Shown: one piece after another, positions 1 through 7,014 of the stretch
Position numbering within the stretch: the first letter of the stretch is position 1
Layout of the letters: every line of letters begins with the position of its first letter
Source: Paracoccaceae bacterium
GTDB taxonomy: Bacteria; Pseudomonadota; Alphaproteobacteria; Rhodobacterales; Rhodobacteraceae
Length of the DNA stretch: 7,488 nucleotides
Assembly (NCBI GenBank): GCA_013214715.1
Contig: JABSSB010000194.1
Coordinates: 1 to 7,488 of the forward strand
Direction of reading: 5' to 3'
Program-made: the position numbers and the translations under genes
The notes under the pieces: model-generated
What the model saw: the letters and a program-made list of their open reading frames with translations, nothing else
The model's database searches: none
Told to the model about the DNA's origin: nothing

Positions 1-1055
1 ATCTGATAGGTAAAGCGGTCTTTGCCGGAAAACCCATCCGCCGCGACATAGCTGAACGCGCCATCCGCGCTCAGCACAAGCGATCCCGACAGGGCATCCG
101 ACAGCAAGCTCACCGTCAACGTGTCACCGTCCTGATCAAAGTCATTATCCAGAACCAAGCCGCCATACGTGCCGCCTGCTGCGATGGTGACATAATCATG
201 CTCGGCCACCGGGGCGTAGTTTTCCGGATCTACCGTGATCCGCACGGTGCCACGATCGGTGCCGCCCTTGCCGTCCGATACCTCATATATAAACCGGTCC
301 AGACCGCTGAACCCGGCGTCGGGCGTATAGATGAAACCGCCATCGCTGGTCAGATCCAGCGTGCCGAATTTGGCATCATAAACAAGGCTGACACTCAGTG
401 CGTCGCCATCAGGGTCGCTGTCGTTGTCCAGAACCTGCCCGCTGATGGTTTCCTGCTGCGCGGCATCAAAATAATCATGCCCGGCGATCGGGGCGAAATT
501 CACCTCGTTCACCGTGATCGTGACAGAGGCCGTGGCGCTGCCGCCATTGCCGTCATCGATCAGATAGGTGAACCCATCCAGTCCGAAAAAGCCCGCATCG
601 GGCGTATAGGTATAGCGCCCATCTGCCTCCATCACGAGCGTGCCATGCGCCACGTCCTGCTCCACTGACACGCTGAGCGCGTCACCATCGAGGTCGCTGT
701 CATTGGTCAGCACCCGGCCCGAGGCCGATTTGTCTTCATTGGTGCGCAGCGTATCATCCTGCGCGTCCGGCGCGTCATTCACCGACGCCACAGTCAACGT
801 GACCACAGCCGAAGACGTCACCCCGCTGCCGTCATCCGCAGCGTAGGTAAAGCTGTCAGTGCCGTTGAAATCGGCTTTCGGCGTGTAGGTAAAGCTGCCA
901 TCGGCATTCAGAACCAGCGTGCCATTGTCGACATCCGACAAAAGCACCGCAGTGAGGTTTTCGCCATCAGCATCGGCGTCATTGTCGAGCACATTGCCGC
1001 TGACATCGCCATCTTCATCTAGGGTATAACTGTCCGACTCAGCTTCCGGCGGTGT
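1..1055 (-). repeat. 93-residue Ig/cadherin-like (tandem-95/VCBS type) repeats, three complete plus one partial
   Basis: Units occupy residues 392-484, 485-577, 578-670 and 671-742 (cut by the window edge). All complete units are exactly 93 residues. Each has a 'VLDNDxDxDGDxL' segment near its residue 21, a 'GTLxLxxDGxFxYTP' hairpin near residue 45 and 'FxGxDxFxY' near residue 63. The Asp clusters resemble the inter-domain calcium sites of cadherin-like bacterial repeats. The first two units carry an 'NED/DED' motif about ten residues before the Asp cluster. The third and fourth replace it ('DAAQQET', 'TIAAGGT'), so the array has two sub-types. Confidence 0.85.
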
Positions 1056-2228
1056 ATTGGCGGCAAAGATACGACCGCTGACACCGGATTGGCTGTCATC
1101 CGAACTGGTCCAGACACCAACAAAACGGTCATTGGACAGCCCCGCCACCGCCGGAGAGGTCTGGCTGGAGGCGGTCACCTGGTTCAGCAGGAACTCCCCG
1201 CCCTTGGCGACACCACCAGCATCAAAAATCTGCGCCTTGATGCCGCTGCCTTCGCTGTCCTGCACGCCATCGGCGCTGCGCCATGTGACGACAAAGCCGC
1301 CCGAAGACAAAGCCGCAACTGCCGCGCTGTTCTGACTCCCGGCATATTCGGAATTGACCTGCAATTCGTCACCGCGCTTGGTGCCGTCGGCATCGAACAT
1401 CTGCGCGCGGATGCCGGTGCTTGACGTGTCGATCACGCCATCGCTGCTACGCCAGACCACGACAAAGCCACCGTCGGACAAGGTGACCACATCGGCGCCC
1501 TGCTGGCTTGAATTGGTGGTGGTATTGACCAGAAACTCATCCCCGCTGGGCTGGCCGTCGCCGTCAAAGATCTGCGCCTTCACGCCCCAGCTGCTGCTGT
1601 CATGTTCGCGATCGCGGCTGGACCATGTGGCCACAAACCCGCCGCCCGCCAACGCCGCAAGTTTCACATCTTCCTGCGAGTAATAGGTTTCGGTGTTCAA
1701 AATGAACTCTTCACCCTCAGGGCTGCCGCCGCTGCCGTAAAGCTGCGCGCGGATACCGGTGCCGCTATCGTCGTCGCCTTTCCAAGCGATGACAAACCCG
1801 CCGCCATCAAGCCCGATCACATCGGATTCGACCTGGCTGGACCCAGTTTTCGTGTTGACCAGAAACTCACCGCCCTGCGCGCTGCCCGCCGCGCTGAAAA
1901 CCTGCGCTTTGATGCCATAGCTCGACGTGTCTTCGACCCCGTCATTGCTGTGCCAAGACACGACAAAGCCGCCGCCATCAATGGCCGCAACCGAGGGGCT
2001 GATCTGTTTCGATGTCACCTGCGTGTTTACAAGGAATTCATCACCTGTCGGCACGCCGTTACTGTCATAAATCTGTGCCTTGATGCCGAAGTCGCTGCCA
2101 TCATCGGCGCCATCATTGCTTTGCCAGACCGCGACAAAGCCGCCGCCCGACAGCGCCGTGATCTGCGCGGCCTCCTGCACCTTGTTAAGCTGTGTATTGA
2201 CCTGAAATTCAGAACCGTTTGATGTCAT
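1..2228 (-). CDS. Giant tandem-repeat protein, N-terminal part (probable type I-secreted adhesin/surface protein; runs off the window)
   Basis: An open frame of 742 codons starts at the ATG at 2226-2228 and continues past base 1 with no stop. GGAG lies 6 bases upstream (2235-2238), which supports this start. Residues 7-391 are seven repeats of about 57 residues with the pattern 'EFLVNT...SQ...GGFVVxW.S.DG...GIKAQIFDxxGxxxG'. Residues 392-742 hold three complete repeats and one partial repeat of exactly 93 residues, beginning 'xAPxAxxD' and carrying 'VLDNDxDxDGD' and 'FxGxDxFxY'. This second type matches the Ig/cadherin-like (VCBS/tandem-95) repeats of large bacterial adhesins, whose Asp clusters usually bind calcium. 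There is no signal peptide or membrane segment, which fits type I export through a C-terminal signal. That C-terminus lies outside the window, so export is inferred. The protein probably acts outside the cell in adhesion or biofilm formation. Its ligand is unknown. Confidence 0.9.
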   Translation of the reverse strand, partial: MTSNGSEFQVNTQLNKVQEAAQITALSGGGFVAVWQSNDGADDGSDFGIKAQIYDSNGVPTGDEFLVNTQVTSKQISPSVAAIDGGGFVVSWHSNDGVEDTSSYGIKAQVFSAAGSAQGGEFLVNTKTGSSQVESDVIGLDGGGFVIAWKGDDDSGTGIRAQLYGSGGSPEGEEFILNTETYYSQEDVKLAALAGGGFVATWSSRDREHDSSSWGVKAQIFDGDGQPSGDEFLVNTTTNSSQQGADVVTLSDGGFVVVWRSSDGVIDTSSTGIRAQMFDADGTKRGDELQVNSEYAGSQNSAAVAALSSGGFVVTWRSADGVQDSEGSGIKAQIFDAGGVAKGGEFLLNQVTASSQTSPAVAGLSNDRFVGVWTSSDDSQSGVSGRIFAANTPPEAESDSYTLDEDGDVSGNVLDNDADADGENLTAVLLSDVDNGTLVLNADGSFTYTPKADFNGTDSFTYAADDGSGVTSSAVVTLTVASVNDAPDAQDDTLRTNEDKSASGRVLTNDSDLDGDALSVSVEQDVAHGTLVMEADGRYTYTPDAGFFGLDGFTYLIDDGNGGSATASVTITVNEVNFAPIAGHDYFDAAQQETISGQVLDNDSDPDGDALSVSLVYDAKFGTLDLTSDGGFIYTPDAGFSGLDRFIYEVSDGKGGTDRGTVRITVDPENYAPVAEHDYVTIAAGGTYGGLVLDNDFDQDGDTLTVSLLSDALSGSLVLSADGAFSYVAADGFSGKDRFTYQ
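1056..2210 (-). repeat. Seven ~57-residue 'GGFVxxW' protein repeats, possible seven-bladed propeller
   Basis: In residue numbers of the giant protein, the units are 7-63, 64-120, 121-173, 174-230, 231-287, 288-344 and 345-391. Units 1, 2, 4, 5 and 6 are exactly 57 residues. Unit 3 is 53, with a shortened loop after its 'AWKGDDD'. Unit 7 is 47 and degenerate: 'GGFV' becomes 'NDRFV', and 'GIKAQIF' becomes 'GVSGRIF'. The DNA copies have diverged, so the tract looks old rather than freshly expanded. I recognise the pattern from large secreted alphaproteobacterial proteins but cannot assign it a firm family name. Seven short beta-rich units suggest a beta-propeller, which is an inference. Confidence 0.85.
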
Positions 2229-2387
2229 GGAAAGCTCCACCCATATCTGCCGGTTTCACCGGACGGATGCGCCTTCTGACTGCAGTTTCACCCAAGCCAG
2301 ACCATGCCGGGTTAACGGGGTGTAATCCAGAGGTTAATGGGCAGCATTCGATGCAATCTTGAGGCGAATGCCTCGGGGTGTCCTGGC
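2229..2387. other. Intergenic region between the FAD oxidoreductase stop and the giant repeat-protein start
   Basis: This 159-base stretch must hold the 3' end of the oxidoreductase transcript and probably the promoter and leader of the giant gene. Visible elements are a short hairpin CCGG-TTTCA-CCGG at 2250-2262 in the leader, two GGTTAA copies at 2310-2315 and 2332-2337 (22 bases apart), and two nested inverted repeats at 2344-2374. I see no convincing -35/-10 pair and no open frame that looks coding. Confidence 0.6.
2361..2374 (-). terminator. Weak stem-loop just after the FAD oxidoreductase, possible terminator
   Basis: GAGGC-GAAT-GCCTC forms a perfect 5-bp stem with a 4-base loop, 13 bases past the oxidoreductase stop. 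Read on the minus strand it is followed by AAGATT rather than a T-run, so it lacks the classic intrinsic-terminator signature. It may instead stabilise the 3' end of the message or have no function. Confidence 0.25.
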
Positions 2388-3599
2388 TTAGATCACCGCG
2401 CGTTCTAGGATCGGCCGACCGGACAGGATGCGGTCAAAGGCAAAGGGTGACAGGTCGAGACTGCGATAGGCACCATAGGTGATCCATTCCGCCACGCCGC
2501 GCCCCATCGCCGGGGCCTGCTGCAGGCCATGCCCGGAAAAGCCGTTCTGGAAAATCAGGTTTGCAACGTAAGGGTGCGGGCCAAGAACGGCATTTTGATC
2601 CAACACGTTATAGGCGTAGTGACCGGCCCATTCCGACACGATCCGCAATGCATCGAATTGTGGGATGCGGGTGGCGATGATGGGCCAGGCGTGATCCAGC
2701 CAGCGGTTGGCATCAATCGTGAAATCATTGGGGTCCACGGCGTGATCATGTTCGGGCGCACAGCCCGCCATATAGGTCTGCCGGCCATCGGTGCGCACAT
2801 GAACGCCCGCCGGATCGACGGTCAGCGGCAGGTCACGATCCAAGGGACGCTCAGCCTCAAACACCCAGGTAAACCGCTTGCGCGGTTCCACCGGCAAATC
2901 AATCCCGGCCATGGTCGCGATGCGCGCGGCGCGGGGTCCGGCAGCGTTGACCACATGGCCACAGGCGATCTGCCGTCCATCCGCGAGCACCACATGGCTG
3001 ATGCGATCACCCTGACGGGTCAGGCGGGTGACCTCCCCCGACAGATACTCCACCCCCCGTGCCATGGCCGAGCGGCGAAACCATTCAAACACGGTGCCAC
3101 CATCCCAATAGCCTTCATCGCGCGTGTTATGCGCGCCAAGGCAGAGATCATCCACATTGAGAAATGGAAAATGCATATGCATCTCATCGGGCGTCAGCAA
3201 TCTGGTGCCCGCCCCCGCCGCGCGCTGCACGGCGTGGTTGGCGCGCAGCACCTCGGCCCCCGAGTCGGTTCCCGCCAAATAGAGATAGCCGAAATTCTGA
3301 ATTGCCAGATCAGGCACACGCGCATCGCCCATCCGATCCCGCAGGGAGGTGATGAACGCGGCGGTGAATTGCGAAATCTGCACATTCAGCGCGGTCGAAA
3401 ACTGCTGACGGATGCAGGAATTGGTGTGCGCCGTGGATGATTTGGCAAAGCTGGGATCACGGTCGATCACCAGAACCGAGCCGTCGAACTCTGCCAGATC
3501 GGTCAAAAACCACGCACTGGCCGAGCCCATCATCGCGCCGCCGATGATCACCACGTCATAGCTGTCGTGGCTGGGTGTCTCTGACCATCTGGGGGGCAT
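2388..3599 (-). CDS. FAD-dependent oxidoreductase, DAO family, FOXRED1-like
   Basis: This is a 403-residue flavoprotein of the D-amino-acid/sarcosine oxidase (DAO) fold. The FAD-binding beta-alpha-beta motif lies at residues 14-32 ('VVIIGGAMMG'), with Ala22 where the second Gly of GxGxxG is usual. An acidic 'VLVIDRD' strand end is at 42-48, and a second FAD segment 'VVNAAGPRAARIA' is at 216-228. From memory, several blocks match mitochondrial FOXRED1 closely: 'LPVEPRKR' (235-242), 'EWAGHYAYNVLDQN' (323-336), 'GPHP' (340-343), 'GFSGHGLQQAP' (353-363) and 'DLSPF' (382-386). FOXRED1 assists complex I assembly in mitochondria; the bacterial substrate and role are not known to me. There is no signal peptide, so it is probably cytoplasmic. 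GAGG 5 bases before the ATG (3605-3608) supports the start. It lies 60 bases after hisG on the same strand and may be read from the his transcript. The DAO assignment is firm; the FOXRED1 subgroup is likely. Confidence 0.92.
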   Translation of the reverse strand: MPPRWSETPSHDSYDVVIIGGAMMGSASAWFLTDLAEFDGSVLVIDRDPSFAKSSTAHTNSCIRQQFSTALNVQISQFTAAFITSLRDRMGDARVPDLAIQNFGYLYLAGTDSGAEVLRANHAVQRAAGAGTRLLTPDEMHMHFPFLNVDDLCLGAHNTRDEGYWDGGTVFEWFRRSAMARGVEYLSGEVTRLTRQGDRISHVVLADGRQIACGHVVNAAGPRAARIATMAGIDLPVEPRKRFTWVFEAERPLDRDLPLTVDPAGVHVRTDGRQTYMAGCAPEHDHAVDPNDFTIDANRWLDHAWPIIATRIPQFDALRIVSEWAGHYAYNVLDQNAVLGPHPYVANLIFQNGFSGHGLQQAPAMGRGVAEWITYGAYRSLDLSPFAFDRILSGRPILERAVI

Positions 3600-3659
3600 C
3601 GTAACCTCGTGTCCTGTCTTGGCGGCACTGTCGGCCAGCGCCGCAGCAGGTGCAAGAGG

Positions 3660-4352
3660 TCAGAGCGCGAGCGTCTGCAACAGTTGCGTCATGGTGGCCT
3701 TTTCCGCATCGCTCATTGCCGCGACGCGCGATTTCCACAGCGTCGCCTGCGATTTCAGCATCAACCCATCCGACAGGATTTTAAGGTGATTGGCCCGCAG
3801 CGTTTCCCCGGTGGAGGTGATGTCGGCAATCGCTTCGGCGGTTTCGTTCTTCACCGTGCCTTCGGTCGCGCCCTGACTGTCGACCAGCGCGTAATCAGCC
3901 ACGCCTGCATTGGTCAGAAATTCGCGCACCAGCCGGTGGTATTTCGTGGCGATGCGCAGGCGGTGCCCATGCGCGGCGCGGAACCCGGCAGCGGCGGCGT
4001 CAAGGTCGTCAAGCGTATCAACATCGACCCAGAATTGCGGCACGGCGAGGATCAGGTCCGCCTCTCCAAAGCCCATCGGGGCCAGTTCGCGCACCTGCTG
4101 CTCCCAGCGCGGCAGCTTTTCATGGATCAGATCGGTGCCGGTCACACCCAGATGAATGCGCCCGGCGGCCAGTTCGCGCGGAATCTCTCCGGCCGACAGC
4201 AGCACCAGCGACATGCCGTCAATGCCGGTGACGGCCCCAGCATATTCACGTTCTGACCCGGTCCGCGCCAGCGTGATGCCGCGCTTTTCGAACCACTGGA
4301 AGGTCTTTTCCATCAACCGGCCTTTGGACGGCACGCCGAGTTTCAGGCTCAT
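3660..4352 (-). CDS. hisG: ATP phosphoribosyltransferase catalytic subunit, short form
   Basis: HisG condenses ATP with PRPP to give phosphoribosyl-ATP, the committed first step of histidine synthesis, in the cytoplasm. At 230 residues it is the short form, which lacks the C-terminal regulatory domain and needs HisZ. Visible motifs are 'LGVPSKGRL' (5-13), 'LGVTGTDLI' (68-76), 'LRIATKY' (132-138) and the PRPP-binding stretch from 'GATEG' (161-165) through 'ADITSTGETLRAN' (176-188). The ATG overlaps the hisZ stop as ATGA. A strong GGAGGG lies 6 bases upstream inside hisZ (4359-4364), so translation is probably coupled and the two subunits are made together. Histidine feedback is expected to act through the HisZ-HisG complex in this family. 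I see no attenuator. Confidence 0.97.
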   Translation of the reverse strand: MSLKLGVPSKGRLMEKTFQWFEKRGITLARTGSEREYAGAVTGIDGMSLVLLSAGEIPRELAAGRIHLGVTGTDLIHEKLPRWEQQVRELAPMGFGEADLILAVPQFWVDVDTLDDLDAAAAGFRAAHGHRLRIATKYHRLVREFLTNAGVADYALVDSQGATEGTVKNETAEAIADITSTGETLRANHLKILSDGLMLKSQATLWKSRVAAMSDAEKATMTQLLQTLAL

Positions 4353-5434
4353 CCCGCGCCCTCCAGATCCAGCATCAGACCTGGGCGCAGCACGCCGCCC
4401 ACGGCCGGAATTTCGCGCCCGGCCCCCAACCGCCGCGTCAGCGCGTCATAGCGACCGCCCGTGGCCACCGGCGGCAGGTCAGCCCGGCCTTCGGCGTAAA
4501 AGCCAAAGACAAAGCCATCGTAATATTCCATCGAGGTGCGGCCATAGCTGGCTTCAAACTCAAGATGTTCGACATCCACGCCCGCCGCCTGCATGGCTTG
4601 CATCCGGTCAGCCATGCGATCCAGCGCGGGGGTGATGGCGGGCAGGTCCACCGCGATATCGCGCATCTGCTCCAACGCATAGGGCAGAGTTTCGCGGACG
4701 GTCAGCAGGGTTTCCAACGCCTCCAGCACGTCTCCGCCCAAGGGTGGGGTCTCAGCATCTTCACGCAGCGCCTCAATCCGGTCGGCAATCTCGGCGCGGC
4801 GGCGTTTGCCGATCTCGGGCGTGGCGCGGGCCAGCGGGTCATCCTCGGCCAGCAGCGCGGCGCGGGTCGGCGGCACGGCCACGCGGCCTGCAAAGCGGTC
4901 CAGCAGGGCGCGGAACCGGCGCGGGCGCCAGATATGGCGCATCAAAGCGGCCTTGCGGCGCGGCGTGGTAGTCAGCCCCGAGACCGCCGCCATCAACACG
5001 CCGATATCCCCGGTCGAAGCCCGCAGGGGCAGACCGGTCAGGGCATCGCGGATACGGGTGAACACTTCGGCATCGGCCCCGGCGGGGTTGGCGCCGTCGA
5101 AGATTTCAAAACCCACCTGCAGATATTCATTGGCCCGGTCTGGGTCATGTTCCTGCCGCCGGAACACCTCTCCGGCATAGGTATAGCGCGCCGGATCGGC
5201 ACCGCCTTCCATATGCATCTGCACGACAGGCACGGTGAAATCCGGGCGCAGCATCTGTTCGCCGCGCAACGCATCGGATGTCACATAGGCCCGCGCGCGG
5301 ATGTCTTCGCCATAAAGATCAAGCAGCATATCCGCCGGTTGCAGCAACGCGGCCTCAACCGTCTGCGCGCCAGCCGCTTCAAAACCTGCACGCAGGCTGG
5401 CCGCGCGCGTGCGAATGTCAGAGGGGCTGGGCAT
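4349..5434 (-). CDS. hisZ: ATP phosphoribosyltransferase regulatory subunit (histidyl-tRNA synthetase paralogue)
   Basis: HisZ is a catalytically inactive relative of class II histidyl-tRNA synthetase. It binds short-form HisG, activates it and confers histidine feedback inhibition. The 361 residues keep the class II core: 'MLRPDFTVPV' (61-70), a motif 2-like 'GEVFRRQEHD' (88-97), 'YYDGFVFGFYAEG' (304-316), 'TGGRYDAL' (325-332) and a motif 3-like 'AVGGVLRPGLML' (344-355). The synthetase signature 'RGLxYY' is replaced by 'GRTSMEYY' around 298-305, and there is no anticodon-binding C-terminal domain, so a regulatory rather than aminoacylating role follows. It starts 3 bases after the hisS stop (TGA-GCC-ATG) with only a weak G-rich ribosome site, suggesting reinitiation. 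Its stop overlaps the hisG start by 4 bases. Pairing with short HisG makes the assignment secure. Confidence 0.95.
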   Translation of the reverse strand: MPSPSDIRTRAASLRAGFEAAGAQTVEAALLQPADMLLDLYGEDIRARAYVTSDALRGEQMLRPDFTVPVVQMHMEGGADPARYTYAGEVFRRQEHDPDRANEYLQVGFEIFDGANPAGADAEVFTRIRDALTGLPLRASTGDIGVLMAAVSGLTTTPRRKAALMRHIWRPRRFRALLDRFAGRVAVPPTRAALLAEDDPLARATPEIGKRRRAEIADRIEALREDAETPPLGGDVLEALETLLTVRETLPYALEQMRDIAVDLPAITPALDRMADRMQAMQAAGVDVEHLEFEASYGRTSMEYYDGFVFGFYAEGRADLPPVATGGRYDALTRRLGAGREIPAVGGVLRPGLMLDLEGAG

Positions 5435-5437
5435 GGC

Positions 5438-6946
5438 TCAGCGCCCCTGCCGGTCCAGCATCTGGCGCACCGTAGCGACCAGATCGCCGCGCGGCACTTC
5501 AACCTGGCTGGGGCGGTCTTTCCATTCCTCCAGCGTGGCGTTCTTGGCCATCTCGGCGCCGAGGATCAGATCCTTGATCTGGACCACGCCTGCCTCTTTT
5601 TCCGACCCGCCTTCAATCACGGCCACGGGGCTGCTACGCCGGTCGGCATATTTGAGCTGATTACCGAAATTCTTGGGATTGCCCAGATAGACCTCGGCCC
5701 GGATGCCGGCATTGCGCAGCTCTGCAACCATGGCCTGATAATCGCCCATGCGGTCGCGATCCATCACGGTCACAACCACCGGCCCGCTCGGCGCGGCACC
5801 GATCCGGCCCTTTTCCCGCAAGGCCGCCAGCAGGCGATCGACCCCGATGGAAATACCTGTTGCAGGCACTTCCTGCCCGGTGAAACGTTTCACCAGATCA
5901 TCATAGCGCCCCCCGCCCGAGACAGAGCCGAACTGTCGCTTGCGGCCTTTTTCGTCAAAGATGTCAAAGGTCAGTTCCGCCTCGTAAACCGGGCCGGTAT
6001 AATAGCCCAGACCGCGGACAACGGATGGATCGATATCGATGCGATCCGGCCCGTAGCCGCCAGCGCCCAGCAGATCCGCGATCTGTTCCAGCTCATCCAC
6101 ACCCTGACCGCCGATGGTGGACCCGCCCACAAGCTCGCGCAGGCGGGCGACCGTCGCCGAGCCCGTGTCCCGCTTGGCCTGCATGAAACCCATCACGATC
6201 GCGGCCTGTTCATCACCCAGACCGGCACCTTTGGTGAAATCGCCGCTGTCATCCTTGCGGCCTTCGCCCAGCAGCGCGCGCACGCCGTCCAGACCCAAGC
6301 GATCCAGTTTGTCGATGGCGCGCAGGACGATGCCCCGCTCGGCCTCGAACGCGGTGGGGTTGGCCGGGTCGAGCAACCCGGCAGCTTCCATCACACCGTT
6401 CAGCACCTTGCGATTGTTCACCCGCACCACATAGTCTCCGCGGGGAATGCCCACGGCCTCCAGCGTATCGGACAGCATTGCACAGATCTCGGCATCTGCG
6501 GCCATCGAGGCCGTGCCAACCGTGTCAGCGTCGCATTGGTAAAACTGACGATAGCGGCCCGGCCCCGGCTTTTCATTGCGCCAGACCGGCCCCATCGCAT
6601 AGCGGCGATAGGGCGTGGGCAGATCGTTGCGATACTGCGCATACACTCGGGCCAGCGGCGCGGTCAGGTCATAGCGCAGCGCCATCCAGTCGCCGCGCGC
6701 TGCCTCATCGGCTTCCTGCCAGGCAAAGACGCCTTCGTTAGGGCGGTCCACATCGGGCAGGAACTTGCCCAGCGCCTCGACCGTTTCGACTGCGGAGCTT
6801 TCCAGCGCGTCAAATCCATACAGATGATAGACCTCGGCAATCTGGCGCAGCATGTCGCCACGCTGGGTCACTTCCGCGCCGAAATAGTCGCGGAACCCTT
6901 TCGGCGTTTCGGCCTTGGGGCGGGGCTGCTTTTTTACCTTGGCCAT
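5438..6946 (-). CDS. hisS: Histidyl-tRNA synthetase
   Basis: This cytoplasmic class II synthetase attaches histidine to tRNA-His. From the ATG at 6946 it has 502 residues. Visible elements are the N-terminal 'TPKGFRDYFG' (14-23), 'LRYDLTAPLAR' (90-100), motif 2 'GPVWRNEKPGPGRYRQF' (119-135), the histidine-binding 'RGLGYYTG' (311-318), 'SGGGRYDDL' (343-351), and motif 3 'GISIGVDRLLAAL' (364-376). An anticodon-binding domain follows from about 388. The catalytic arginines Arg123 (motif 2) and Arg311 (RGLxYY) are present. The motif 2 loop reads Lys126 and Gly128 where the E. coli enzyme has Arg and Gln. The frame stays open upstream to an ATG at 7015, but those 23 extra residues are Pro/Arg-rich, unlike the family, and overlap the likely promoter. 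AAGGA 8 bases before 6946 favours the shorter start. It heads the hisS-hisZ-hisG cluster. Confidence 0.96.
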   Translation of the reverse strand: MAKVKKQPRPKAETPKGFRDYFGAEVTQRGDMLRQIAEVYHLYGFDALESSAVETVEALGKFLPDVDRPNEGVFAWQEADEAARGDWMALRYDLTAPLARVYAQYRNDLPTPYRRYAMGPVWRNEKPGPGRYRQFYQCDADTVGTASMAADAEICAMLSDTLEAVGIPRGDYVVRVNNRKVLNGVMEAAGLLDPANPTAFEAERGIVLRAIDKLDRLGLDGVRALLGEGRKDDSGDFTKGAGLGDEQAAIVMGFMQAKRDTGSATVARLRELVGGSTIGGQGVDELEQIADLLGAGGYGPDRIDIDPSVVRGLGYYTGPVYEAELTFDIFDEKGRKRQFGSVSGGGRYDDLVKRFTGQEVPATGISIGVDRLLAALREKGRIGAAPSGPVVVTVMDRDRMGDYQAMVAELRNAGIRAEVYLGNPKNFGNQLKYADRRSSPVAVIEGGSEKEAGVVQIKDLILGAEMAKNATLEEWKDRPSQVEVPRGDLVATVRQMLDRQGR

Positions 6947-6954
6947 GCGGCGCG

Positions 6955-6959
6955 TCCTT
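6955..6959 (-). promoter_or_regulatory. Ribosome binding site that fixes the hisS start
   Basis: Read on the minus strand this is AAGGA, 8 bases before the ATG at 6946. The 'MAKVKK' N-terminus that follows is a normal beginning for the family. This decides against the longer frame that starts at 7015. Confidence 0.7.
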
Positions 6960-6981
6960 GCAGGTCTTGTCGGTCGCGGGC

Positions 6982-7010
6982 GGTCTAGCCCAAGGGTGGC
7001 AAGGGGGCAA
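6982..7010 (-). promoter_or_regulatory. Candidate sigma-70-type promoter for the hisS-hisZ-hisG cluster
   Basis: On the minus strand TTGCCC (7005-7010) and TAGACC (6982-6987) are separated by exactly 17 bases. This would place the transcription start about 30 bases before the hisS ATG. The -35 keeps TTG and the -10 keeps TAxA, so the match is partial. Spacing and position fit, but no experiment is visible from sequence. Confidence 0.4.
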
Positions 7011-7014
7011 GGCA

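Noticed and set aside
198..2222. Several plus-strand frames of 68-206 codons opposite the giant repeat gene
   Set aside because: They reproduce the repeat period of the minus-strand gene in another frame. The minus frame is uninterrupted for 742 codons and has a start with a ribosome site.
2310..2337. CtrA binding site
   Set aside because: TTAA half-sites are present, but 18 bases separate them rather than 7, so only a direct repeat is reported.
2529..3440. Plus-strand open frame of 303 codons opposite the FAD oxidoreductase
   Set aside because: It is antisense to a clear FAD enzyme, with no recognisable motif and biased composition.
4349..5434. Second histidyl-tRNA synthetase
   Set aside because: It lacks the RGLxYY signature and the anticodon-binding domain, and it is coupled to a short HisG, which identifies it as HisZ.
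4565..6988. Plus-strand open frame of 807 codons opposite hisS and hisZ
   Set aside because: It lies antisense to two well-supported genes, crosses their junction, has a His/Gln/Arg/Ala-rich composition without domains, and has no ribosome site. High GC keeps this antisense frame open.
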